A DNA stretch of 64,000 nucleotides, from contig OZ038460.1 in assembly GCA_964036195.1 (NCBI GenBank), positions 4,467,504 through 4,531,503 of the forward strand. Direction: 5' to 3'. Source of the stretch: Sphaerolaimus hirsutus (lineage: Eukaryota; Nematoda; Chromadorea; Monhysterida; Sphaerolaimidae). Positions 54,368-64,000 of this stretch are shown here, piece by piece. Each line of letters begins with the position of its first letter. Position 1 is the first letter of the stretch. Both the position numbers and the translations under genes were made by a program. The notes under the pieces were generated by a model. It ran no database searches and had not been told where the DNA came from. It saw only the letters and a program-made list of their open reading frames with translations.

Positions 54368-57300
54368 ATGGCGCTTGCCACCAAAAGAGGGAAATCGCCC
54401 AATAACAGCCCGAAAGATAGCAAAGAATCGCAGCCAAAGCAAAGAATGCTTCTGCCAATAAGAGTGCTGATCAGGTGCCAGTTTCACACATTGACAGGGA
54501 CAAGTCAACTTGACTTGACACTTGACTTAACATGCTGCGGAATTGATCTGGGTGGAATTTGATCGCAGTTGCGAACGTGTAATTGAAGGCGAGAGTATAA
54601 AGACGATAAAATTATTATTTGAGTAATTTCCAATGTTCTGCCAGTCAGCACCATTTTACATTTTTCTATTACAAGTTTTAAAAGCTGTGATGCAGCGTGA
54701 CTGAAAAAACAACAAGACTATCAGCAAAAAAATCGAGCTGATAAAACCCCGGCCAGATGCAGCACGGCCAGACGCCGTAAAGTGTGAAGTCAAATGTCAT
54801 GCAAAATTCCAAAAACAAAATCTCTCAATTTTATTGACATTTTACACGACATTTGACTCTACACTTTACAGGGTGCGGGACTACCCTAGGATCCATTTTC
54901 ACTTGACATAAAAATGCACACAGATCCGGCAGCCTGCAGCAGGACGTTTCAGCGCAGATTCTCGGCGTGCACTGCATCAGCGCCGCCATGGCGTTGACAA
55001 TCTACGGCATCATGCACACGCTCATCTATTCCATCCTGTTCACGCTCGCCGTTGTACAGTATTCGAATGATGGTGTGTTCGGATTTGACATTTGACATTT
55101 TACAGGGTTGGTGATTCCACAGGGGTCACACCCAGACCATGCAACGTGTAAAGTAGAGTGTCACATGTCATGTAAAATGTCATGCAAGTGTCAATTGTCA
55201 TGACAAATGTTAAGTAAACTGTCAATTGTCATGCAAAGTTTAGTAATACAATCTTTTTTTCGTTTTGATTGACATTTTACATGACATTTTACACTTTACT
55301 TTAAGTTTTAAAGGGTCTGGGATGCCTCCAGACTGCCACCATAGTGGTATTCAGCACTTGTGATGTACAGGCACCGGTGCCCCGGTGCTGGGCACCGAAG
55401 GGCACCAGCACCGGTGCTGGTGCGGTGCTCTTTCGATTTTGAGAGGTGCCCAGCCGGTGCCGGTGCCAATTTTTTCAGAATAGCACCGGTGCTGGTGCGG
55501 TGCTCTTTCGATATTGAGAGGTGCCCAGCCGGCGCCGGTGCCATTTTTTTCAGAATAGCACCGGTGCTGGTGCGGTGCGGTGCGGGGCGGTGCCAAATTA
55601 AGCTGGTGCCTACGGTGCTGGCACCAGCCGAAAAAAGTGGGGCACCGGGAAAGGCACCGGTTCTTATTACAAACATAAATATTAGCACTTAAAAACAAAA
55701 AATGATGGATTCCGGGTCAGATAAGAGTGATCCCACGTGTCAGAATACAGCATCATTGTTAAAAACAAACAAGTGGCTTGTCGCTTGTGGAAGCGCATGA
55801 CACTGGCACTGACAGAAAGGGGTCCATAACGCTTGACGCCTGGCGCCATTTTGTTTTCGCACTATTGGTGCTCAGCGCCATGCCAATTTAAAGCGCCATG
55901 GTGGTTGGCATCATTTCTGCCCTGACACTAGGGTTGGGAATTTCAAAATTTTCGGTTCCGGTTCTCTGTTCTCGGTTCTAAAAAATTTCGGTTCGGTTCT
56001 CGGTTCTCGGTTCTTCAAAATTTTCGGTTCCGGTTATCGGTTCGGTTCTTAAGTTCGGTTCCGGTTCGGTTCTTTCAGGTCCAAATTGTCAAAAATTTCG
56101 GTTACGGGTAATGAAAAAGTCGGGTATCGGGTAATGAAAAAATCGGGAATAAGAAAATAATAAGCTGAACAAAGGAAAAACAACATAAAACAACCCCCCC
56201 CTAAAATTTTGCCCCTGTAGTGACGGAATGGTGCCATGGCGCTCGCGCCATTCATAGGCGCCATGCCATGGCGCCATTGGCGTTGGTGTAGGTGCCCCAG
56301 ACAGCCAAAACTCGGTGCACATGTAAACCCAGTGCACATGTAGACCCCTTGCTTCGGGGGGCCAGGTACATATCCGGGATTTTTGAGCATGGTGTCTGTT
56401 TGTTTACTGAGCCCGGTGTACGGGAGGGGGATTCAACCACCCGCCCTAAAAGTTGACCCACATGGTGACCAAATGGCATCATGGCGCTGGCGCTAGGGTT
56501 GGGGAACCGAACCGACCCGAACCGAACCGAACCGAGAACCGAGCACTATTTTGGAACCGAGAACCGGAACCGAGTTTGAGAACCGAACCGGAACCGAGAA
56601 CCAGCACTTATACCCGAAACCGAAGTAAATACCCGAAAGAACCGAAATTTTCTTGGAATCTTGAAAGTTTTTAAACAGCGTTTTTTCAACACCTACATCT
56701 AAGCCTTTAAACAACAGCTGAACATCTTGGTGCGTGTTCAGAATTGCAAAATTCATCTGTTAGCAAAGTGATTGCGCGGGAGCGTGTAATTTCCAGCGAC
56801 ATTACACCTTACAATGAAATCTACCATATCCCACCTGAATAAAAGAACAAACATAAAAAAATTTCATCATATTTATCAAATTGCTTTGATAAATAAGATG
56901 AAATTTTTTATATATGTTTGTTTATTCAGATGGGATATGGTAGATTTCATTGTAAGGTGTAATGTCGCTGCAGTATACACATTATCACTGGTTGTAGTTT
57001 TCATTGGTTTTGTGGCAGTTTTAACCGTAGTTGACAAAAGTTATTTATGTTTTTACTCAAAATAATACGCTTACTCACTCGCGTACTACATAAATACATT
57101 TACGTTTCCTCCAGAAAAAAATACCAGTACTCATTTACTCGTGTACTTTTTGAAAGTACGCGAGTACAGAAAATGTATGTTTGCTTTTACACTTTTTTAA
57201 ATACCAGTATTATTATAACAACTCTGATTTCTGCATTCTACCATGAAATAATAAGCTGTGATATGCTCCTGTAGTATGAAATATCCAACCAATGTACTTA

Positions 57301-60300
57301 CACATGTAAACTTGGGTATATTGTTTTTCTGTTGTTCAGCCGATTATTACCCGATACCCGGTTATTTTATTACCCGGAACCAAAATTTTGATCATTTTGG
57401 AACCAAAAGAACCGAACCGGAACCGAGTTTAAGAACCGAACCGAGAACCGGAACCGAAAATTTTCAGGAACCGAGAACCGATACCCGAACCGAAATCTTT
57501 TGGAACCGAGAACCGAGAACCGGAACCGAAAATTTTGAAATTCCCAACCCTAGCTGGCGCCATTGGCATTGGTGCCAAAAATCTCTGATATGTATGTAAA
57601 TACATGTACATTTAGAGAGACTGGCACCCCACTTGCTGTATTTTATAGAGAATTGACAGTACGATTACCAATGTACTTCTAAAATATCAGTGTGATGGAA
57701 AAATGTGGGAAAATGGGCCTACATGCCCACAGACTGCTGTATATGTATTTTACATACATATACACATTTTAGGTGGGATCGTGAACACATGAGGCTGCGC
57801 AACCGGTGAGATAAAATCACCGGTCGCGTGAAGCAAGAATTGCGCGCTTGCGCGCAAAATTTTTACGAATCACCCTAAAAATTGATGCCAGAAGTTACAT
57901 TTCCATGCATCTTCCTACTCTCACCCGGGAAGAGGGGGGGGGGGGGGGTGGGCGGCTGCCGATTATTGTATAAAATTTCAGTTCTTTCGGTTCTTTACTT
58001 CGGTTCCGGGTCTAAGTGCCGGTTCTTGGTTCCGGTTCGGGTATTTTTTTCGGTTCCGGTTCTCAGTTCCAAAATTGTGCTCGGTTCTCGGTTCGGTTCG
58101 GTTCGGTTCGGTTCCCCAACCCTACCTGACACCATAGGTTTTGTCACTGTAAGTAGGAAAAGCGCCAGGGCACCTTTGGGGCTTCGCACCAAAGTAGGTA
58201 CTGGCGCTTTTTATATCACTACACATAATTTGACCCGGTGCGGTGCCTTTCGGTGCTAGCACCGGCAACCGGCCGGTGCCCTTAGGTGCAGGTGCCATTT
58301 TTTTCAGAATGGCACCGGTGCCGGTGCGGTGCCATTTTCTAGCCGGTGCCCCAGGGTGCCAGGTGCCCTTTTCTCGCGATGGGAAAGGTGCCGGTGCGGT
58401 GCGGTGCCATTTTTCCCGGTGCCTTTGACATCACTATTCAGCACTTCACATTGCATTAGGGATGGCCAGCTTTTTTCAACCGCTTTTTCAAAAAGGGCAA
58501 TGGTCCATGCGCTTTTGGAAAAAGCTAAGGCAAAAAATTTAGTATTCTCGGCGGACCACAAATTATGCGCAGAATCCTACCATAATTCAATGGAAGACAA
58601 TCATGATAAATCTCATTTAAAAAATTTTTATAATAAAATCACATTATGAAAAAACCTGTATACCGTAAATTCTCTAATTTGGCGCCAGGTCTCCAATGAT
58701 GCGTCCTCTCCAATAGTGCGCCACTGTTGCGCACGTTGTGCGAGTATAATGCGTCACCCTGAGAAAAAAAGTAAAAAAACTTTGCGTCAGAAACAGGGTA
58801 GGCAAAATCTCAGAAAAAAATAATAATAAAATAAAAATAAAATAGAAAATTGAAGAATAAAGTAAAAATAAAATGTAAAATTGAAGAATAAAATAAAAAT
58901 AAAATGTAAAATTGAAGAATAAAATAAAAATAAAATACAATTTTAGTAAAAAGAATTTTACTGAAATCAATCCTGGTCACGAACTATAATAAAAAAAAAC
59001 AAAATAAAATAAAAATAAAATGAAAAATTGAAGAATAAAATAAAAATAAAATGGATAATTGAAGAATAAAATAAAATACAATTTTAGTAAAAAGAATTTT
59101 ACTAAAACCAACCCTGGTCAGAAAGTAGTAACGATGCGTCTGATTCAGATGTATCGATTGTTGAATTAGAGTATTAGGTAGCTGATTTTGCCACAGCCAT
59201 TCACTGCTTTATGGGTACCTTTGATTTAAGAGAATTATCGCTTTAAAATGTGATGCTCACATTTGAGTTACCCATGTTGACATTCAAGTTTATGATTTGA
59301 CAAACTATAAAATGCGCCACTCTCCAATAATACGCCATCTCCAATAGTGCGCCCCCTAAAAATGTGCTGAAAACAATAGTACGCCTGGCGCCAAATTAGA
59401 GAATTTACGGTAATTTTTGGTTCATTACTCAGATGGGTTTTGGTAGGTTTCCATACTAAGTGTGATGTCCGCCGAGTATATCAATTTTCACCCCCCCCCC
59501 TTAAATTACAACCGCATACACAGTGCGCATGATACCCATGTCGACGGGCCTGGCGCTGTCGGCGTTCCTGTACAGCGTGTTCGGCGTGCTGGCGCTGTTG
59601 TTTTTGCAGCGGTGGCCCATTTGCATCTATGCAGCGTTTTGTGGCGTTTATTTGATATGCCAAATAGCGATGGCTATTTACGCTGAAGCGGTGAGTGTGA
59701 TGTCATAGAACCAACGATGGGGAAAAAAGAAATTGAACACAAACTCATTTTCTGTGTTTTTGTTTACACAAACTCAATAATGGAAACTCAATTATGGAAA
59801 CTCAATAATAATAAAACTCAAAACTCATTTTTGATTGGATAACATGGAAACACGGAAACATTTTTGAGTTTTTTCTTTGGATTTGAGGAATACTGTGCCT
59901 TGTTTGACTGAACAAAAAAGGAATGTGCATTTGATAAGAGGTCTCCAGTAATTTTATCTCGATAGATAGTAATATTTATAAACAGTGATAGATGAATAGA
60001 TTGCTGGCCGATTTGCGGGGCTACACCCAGCCCCCAATTGAAAACCACTGTTCTATTTTGTTGACCAGGTGCCAGTTACGCAAAATGAGGAGTGAAATGG
60101 CAAAGGCGAAGTAATAGCGCAAAGGCAAAGTGAAATGGCAAAAGCGAAGAGAAATTACTTTTTTTTACTTCGCTTATGCCATTTCACTTGCCAATTCACT
60201 TGCCGTTTCACTTCGCCTTTGTCATCTCATTTTGCAGAACTGGCCCCAGGTGGACATGTTGATTTTTGTGGTGCTTTTTCCTACATTTGAATGATAGGCG

Positions 60301-61266
60301 GTTTGGTACAGTGATTGATGTCTGTATGGTGTCGATCAGTCCCTGTAGAATTTCATGTGAAGTGTAAACAGTAAAGAGAAAAATCAGCAAGAATCCCAAA
60401 TGCCTAGTGTAAAAATAAAACGTTTTACATGACTGTTAACATTTTTCAGCACATCTTACAGGGTTATCGAATGCCCCCTGAACACGCACAAAGTATGTTT
60501 TATGAGAAAACCACTGTTTTTGCATTGAAACACCGCATTTGGGTAAAAACCTGCATTTTACGAAAACACTTAAGTTTACATCAAAAACAAAGAAATAAAA
60601 ACAGAGTTACTCAAGTTTTTTTGCAAAAAAAAACAAACTAAAAAAAGGTATTTAGAAAACTCGCCCATCATTGCACAGAAAATTACACTGGGAGGACTGC
60701 CGACACCACAAAATTTCAAATGACCAGTCAAGGTTTTTTTTCAGTTTACAGGGGATTTTACACGTTGCATGACATATAACATTTTACATCAGCAATCAGC
60801 ACATCATTGGCGGCCCACACACTAGTTGACACACGTGTCAACTGGTCTGTGTCAACTCAGATCTCACCTTCACATGTCAACAGACGGTCTTCCAATGCAC
60901 TCGCCGTAACATTCATTTTACAACATTGCTGCAGGTGCATTTGTAGATTGTTATGGGACACGTGAAGCCGAAATCTGAGTTGCCACAGACCAGTAGTTGA
61001 CACGTGTGGCTGTGGGCCCATTGTACTAAGGACAGCTAAATGGCCCACCTCCAACCCCCAAGCACACAAGACGAAGCGACCACTTTCAGGGCGAAGGACG
61101 TACAACGTTAGCGCTGCTCTGGTGGGGCCCGGTGCCGGTCTACATTATGTCGCTGCCGATCATGTTCAAGTGCGTCCAGTTCATCAGGTACTGGCAGCCG
61201 CCCGCCGTTGGTGCATTGGCAGTGGAAATGCCCATGGATAAGAGTGATACTGGCAAGATGGATTGA
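54368..61266 (+). CDS. Unrecognised four-helix membrane protein (4 exons)
   Basis: Exons 54368-54474, 54933-55072, 59524-59690 and 61090-61266 sum to 591 nt: 196 residues plus stop; phase is consistent at each junction. A basic, Ser/Lys-rich N terminus of about 37 residues is followed by four hydrophobic segments at roughly residues 50-78 (LTIYGIMHTLIYSILFTLAVV), 90-110, 113-135 and 146-166, then a short polar tail ending DKSDTGKMD. The layout resembles small tetraspan proteins of internal membranes, but I recognise no family signature. No signal peptide. The exon 1 join uses a weak acceptor (GATCCGGCAG) and is the least certain part. Intron 2 (4.4 kb) is almost entirely transposons. Confidence 0.65.
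54770..54893. repeat. Diverged hairpin of the GTGCCAGTCCC type
   Basis: In intron 1 of the four-helix gene: GCCAGACGCCGTAAAGTGTGAAG opposite CACTTTACAGGGTGCGGGACTACCC. Same style of arms (AAATGTCATG, TGACATTTTACA) as the introner-like family. Ends in ACCCTAG. Confidence 0.5.
55125..55325. repeat. Diverged hairpin of the GTGCCAGTCCC type
   Basis: In intron 2 of the four-helix gene. CACCCAGACCATGCAACGTGTAAAGTA opposite TACTTTAAGTTTTAAAGGGTCTGGGATGCC, arms of AAAGTGTCAATTGTCATG. No clear duplication. Confidence 0.5.
55355..55640. repeat. CACCGGTGC array
   Basis: Dense direct and inverted copies of GCACCGGTGC and GGTGCGGTGC with longer repeats of TTTTTTCAGAATAGCACCGGTG. A related array occupies 58228-58432. 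Function and borders unknown; by style it resembles the arrays in TAGGGTT elements. Confidence 0.6.
56494..57552. mobile_element. TAGGGTTGG-family hAT-type element nested in another copy
   Basis: 1059 bp, flanked by GCTGGCGC at 56486-56493 and 57553-57560. Ends TAGGGTTGGGGAACCG and GAAATTCCCAACCCTA with AACCGAG arrays. Itself contains a hairpin (56796-56975) and a CAGAGTTG-type fragment (57028-57226). Confidence 0.9.
56796..56975. repeat. Long near-perfect hairpin
   Basis: Inverted arms of about 85 bases: GACATTACACCTTACAATG at the left mirrors CATTGTAAGGTGTAATGTC at the right, and the arms meet around a short centre near 56884 (ATCAAATTGCTTTGAT). AT-rich interior, no coding capacity. Confidence 0.85.
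58663..59410. mobile_element. CCGTAAATTCTCTAATTTGG element with TA duplications
   Basis: 748 bp in intron 2 of the four-helix gene. Inverted ends CCGTAAATTCTCTAATTTGG and its complement are followed by CGCCAGG and subterminal CTCCAATAATGCGCC units, with TA on both sides, as in Tc1/mariner-type insertions. The interior has an ATAAAATAAAAATAAAATG minisatellite (58818-59085). No transposase frame. Confidence 0.8.
60069..60245. mobile_element. GTGCCAGTTACGC-family hairpin with CCAG duplications
   Basis: 177 bp in intron 3 of the four-helix gene. CCAG at 60065-60068, then GTGCCAGTTACGCAAAATGAG, arms of GAAGTGAAATGGCAAAAGCG type, CTCATTTTGCAGAACTGGCC, then CCAG at 60246-60249. Ends would give a GT donor and AG acceptor if inserted in an exon. 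Confidence 0.8.
60809..61018. mobile_element. TAGTTGACACA-family hairpin element
   Basis: In intron 3 of the four-helix gene, between CATT duplications at 60805-60808 and 61019-61022. Ends CCCACACACTAGTTGACACA and GTTGACACGTGTGGCTGTGGGCC; arms hold CAACTCAGATCTCACCTTCAC and its approximate complement. Confidence 0.75.
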
Positions 61267-61321
61267 GCGGATGGGGAGGGAGTTTTGAGTGGACAGGCTT
61301 GTTCATTGGGTGTGGTTCTGG

Positions 61322-61481
61322 GGGCAGTCCCAGAGCCTGTAAAGTGTAAAGTAAAGTGTCAAGATGTCATGTAAAATGTCAATCAAAACGAAAACTGAAT
61401 CAATTATTACTGAACATTGCATGACAACTGACATGACATCTGACAATTTACTTTACACTTTGCCGAGTCTGGGATTGGCAC
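61322..61481. mobile_element. GTGCCAGTCCC-family hairpin with CTGG/CCAG duplications
   Basis: 160 bp just 3' of the four-helix gene. CTGG at 61318-61321, GGGCAGTCCCAGAGCCTGTAAAG, hairpin arms, GAGTCTGGGATTGGCAC, CTGG at 61482-61485. On the minus strand it reads CCAG-GTGCC...GCCC-CCAG. Confidence 0.8.
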
Positions 61482-62660
61482 CTGGAGAGGAATGATGCTT
61501 TTACAGTTTCATTGAGAAAATTCACACCAATGTGGAAGCTTTTCCCATTAATTTAAACACTATCCCAATTAATATTCTCTCAAATATTTATAGTTAAATT
61601 ATATTCAAATTTGGGAACTCAAAAATTTCTGGGTCTTGTATTCACAAAGTACGAAGTTAAAAACGAAAAAAACGATGATGATTCCCGTTCTCCAGCGTCA
61701 CAGAGTAAAAGTTGATGCTATATTTTGAATACCACATCAAGTTAACATGTCTAGATGAATGTACCAAATGAGCGTAGGTGATTTTTTAGGAAAAAATTAT
61801 GTACATAATGAGATGACTTTGAACAGCAAATCGTGCACATTTTACTGGCATTGATAATCGAAATGAAAAGTGATGTCGATTAAATTCGGAATCAAACGAG
61901 CATTTAACAGTGTAAAGCAAATATTGTGTATATGCATGTGAGCCAAATTTCAAATTTTTCATTTTTTATATGTAAAAAACGGAATGATAAACAACAGACT
62001 ACTCTCGGAAGAATATCCACTGTGTGAATGACGAGTAGAACGAAAATGTGTACCGATAGACATGTACGAAACTCAAACAGCAGGGCCGAACTAAAAATGC
62101 CTAGTGTAGCGTAAAAAATAGAAATACACCCGCCTTTTTAAATTTGATGCAGTACTGGGCCGAGGCGTAATTTCAAAATTTTCCGTTTATAGATATTCGA
62201 TATCAACAACGGAACACATTTTATACGGCATCTCAACGTTCATACAAAAGCCGAAATTATGAACCAGCCAAATACGGCATCAACAAACACACCTTGAAAA
62301 TTGTGCGGCAAAGGCCCTACACACACTAGTTGACATCGACGCTAAATATTAACTGGTTCCGATCCAAATTCAAAGCTTGCTGACGAGCCGACGAACGACG
62401 CTCAAATGCAAGCTATGAATTGGGATCGGGACCAGTTGACATTTGGTGTCGCTGTCAACTAGTGTGTGTGGGCACAAACTCACGATGGCATGCCTGCATG
62501 CGAAAATCCCAGGGGCTGACCCCCGGCCTTGTCAAATGGCAAATGAAAGTTTCCACAAATAAATTAGTTTCCTTAACTTCAATGACACTTTAACTGTACA
62601 GGTTCGGTCGTCACTCGACAAGACCACCATAAATAAATAGTTTCTCACTCAACCCACAAA
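61482..62660. other. Convergent intergenic interval
   Basis: Between the stop codons of the plus-strand four-helix gene (61266) and the minus-strand gene at 62661. AT-rich; besides the hairpins at 61322-61481 and 62313-62474 I see no gene or known repeat. Confidence 0.5.
62313..62474. mobile_element. CACACACTAGTTGACATCG-family hairpin element
   Basis: 162 bp between CAAA duplications at 62309-62312 and 62475-62478. Ends CCTACACACACTAGTTGACA and TGTCAACTAGTGTGTGTGGG; the centre AAGCTTGCTGACGAGCCGAC matches 46884-47045. Confidence 0.9.
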
Positions 62661-64000
62661 CTATTGCCTAGGCGGGGGGTTCCCCGGCGGGGGGCCATAG
62701 GCCCCATAACCACTCTGCTGCATAGCGGCAGTGGGCTGCGGCGCGTAATAACCCTGGTGCGCCGCCGGCTGCCCGTACATGTTGGCCATCATGCCCGCAT
62801 ACGCATGCTGTTGGTGCTGCTGCAGCATGTAATTGGGCTGGTGCTGCGGCTGCGCGCCGCCGCCACCACCGTAATACTGCTGCTGCGGCGGCATTTGCTG
62901 CGCTGCGGATGCGGCGGGCGCGGCCGCGCTGGGCGGCTGGGCGACGCTGGCGGCGGGCGGGGCGGCGCCGCTCGAGCCGGGCATCTTGCCCTGCAGCTGG
63001 CTGAACCACGCCATGGGGTCCATGTCTAAGCGCGATATTTTCGCCGCGGTAGCTGAACTATCAGCGTCGGCGGGTCTAGTCGCGGCGGCGACACTCGCGG
63101 GCGCGGTGGAAACAACTGCGGCGGCGGCGGCGGACACCTTTGACGCGGCGCCCTTGAAAGCGCTGCTGGAAAGTAGATTCTGCAGCGCCTTGGACACGGC
63201 CTCGGGACTGTTCAGCATGCCCGACTGCAGCGGCGTTTGCTGCTGCTGCTGCGACACCGCGGCATTCACTGGCGGCGTATCACTGGGCTTCGCCGGCATG
63301 CCCACGCTAGTGTTCTTGTTTAGAAGGCTGAGAATTTTCGCTTGAAGTTGGGCGGCGTCATTCTGTGCTTGATCTGTCGCCGGAGCGGCGCTCGACTGCA
63401 CGCCGCCCATGTAACCTGGAATACGGTCAATGTTTACATTAGGTGAGAAGGTAAAGGGCGCGTAATGCTGCACGAAATAGTTCGTTAATTCGCATATGGT
63501 AAAAGTAGAATCTTGTGAATATGTGTAAAACCACAACCGCACAAAAGTACGATTTTACCAGAGTCGCATGGAAACTCTATGAATACAGAAGAAACGGAGC
63601 CTCCCTTGCAGCTAAATCAGAACAATATTCATAGCGGTCACGATTACGCAAACCCATTTTTGAACACTGAAATCCGGAGACATGGACGCGCGTAAAACCC
63701 CAGAACCATCGAGTCCCAAACCCAATCCCACCTCCAGTCCCAGTTTGTGCCACAGAAGAAACGGCCACCGACGCAGCGGGCCTAAGCTGCTGCTGAACAC
63801 TGGCCACTGAAACCGGCTGCTGGTATTGTTGCTGCTGCGAGACCGGCACAGCGGCGACGCGCTGCTGCTGCTGCGTCATCTGCAGTTGTCGCTGCACATC
63901 AGGCGGGACTGTCTGAGCGGCAGCCGGCGGCAACTGCTGCTGCACTGGTTGCGCTGCCGCCGGCGGCACTTGTCGCCGCTCAGACGGCGCCGCACCAGCG
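62661..64000 (-). CDS. C-terminal part of a Gln/Ala/Pro/Gly-rich protein (partial)
   Basis: Two exons: 63732 to beyond 64000, and 62661-63415 with a TAG stop; they join in phase (G-GT, giving Gly-Tyr). The first is Gln/Pro-rich (VPPAAAQPVQQQLPP); the second has a short helical-looking QLQAKILSLLNKN segment, SPEAVSKALQNLLSS, MDPMAWFSQLQG and a Tyr/Gly/Gln-rich end (YYGGGGG, GYGAYGPPPGNPPPRQ). Low-complexity tails like this are common in nuclear RNA-binding proteins and transcription coactivators, but the folded part lies outside the window and I do not recognise the family. GC-rich codon use is like that of the other host exons. Confidence 0.7.

Larger units (their letters stand above)
55929..58124. 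mobile_element. TAGGGTTGG-family hAT-type element, interrupted by a second copy
   Basis: 2196 bp in intron 2 of the four-helix gene, flanked by CCTGACAC at 55921-55928 and 58125-58132. Ends TAGGGTTGGGAATTTC and GGTTCCCCAACCCTA with GGTTCTCGGTTC arrays. A complete relative (56494-57552) has inserted into it, so the original element was about 1.1 kb. Confidence 0.9.

Noticed and set aside
62664..63345. Two plus-strand open frames of about 120 codons opposite the Gln/Ala-rich exon
   Set aside because: They are shadows of a GC-rich repetitive coding exon on the minus strand and resemble no protein.

Overview
The window is nuclear DNA from an invertebrate animal. Its genes are split by GT-AG introns, it carries animal housekeeping genes (HERC-type ubiquitin ligase, homogentisate 1,2-dioxygenase, eIF3 subunit c), a complete BEL/Pao retrotransposon and many non-autonomous DNA transposons. 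I cannot name the species or phylum. All gene models below were joined by hand from splice sites, reading phase and family similarity; codon phase is consistent across every junction given.

Layout. 241-12615 (minus): a 22-exon HERC4-like gene, RCC1 repeats then a HECT domain, 1109 codons. 12616-15882: gene-poor. 15883-30928 (minus): a 5-exon gene for an unrecognised 198-residue low-complexity protein; its 13-kb fourth intron holds a 12.1-kb BEL/Pao element (16092-28224) with 1102-bp LTRs, GGCGC target duplications, gag-pol and a chuvirus-like envelope. 31502-34910 (minus): HGD, 8 exons, 449 residues. 37533-53934 (minus): EIF3C, 20 exons, 987 residues, with transposon-filled introns and a 200-N gap at 45671-45870. 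54368-61266 (plus): a 4-exon gene for an unrecognised four-helix membrane protein of 196 residues, divergent from EIF3C. 62661-64000 (minus): the last two exons of a Gln/Ala/Pro/Gly-rich protein running off the window.

The repeats are the most striking part. (1) Hairpin elements of two sequence families begin GTGCCAGT and end GCCC(C)NAG, usually between 4-bp duplications such as CCAG; one of them is, base for base, intron 15 of the HERC gene, the structure expected of an introner (a transposon that makes introns). (2) A third hairpin family (CACACACTAGTTGACA ends) has clear 4-bp duplications. (3) hAT-type non-autonomous elements with 8-bp duplications and TAGGGTT, CAGAGTTGTTA or CAGGGNCGTATCC ends carry arrays of short repeats; one inserted exactly on a splice acceptor and its target duplication rebuilt the site. 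(4) Fragments of HERC exon 14 with adjoining intron recur in two other introns of the same gene beside CGGGAT arrays, suggesting gene-fragment capture.

The neighbouring genes show no common pathway; this is an ordinary animal gene neighbourhood under heavy transposon load.
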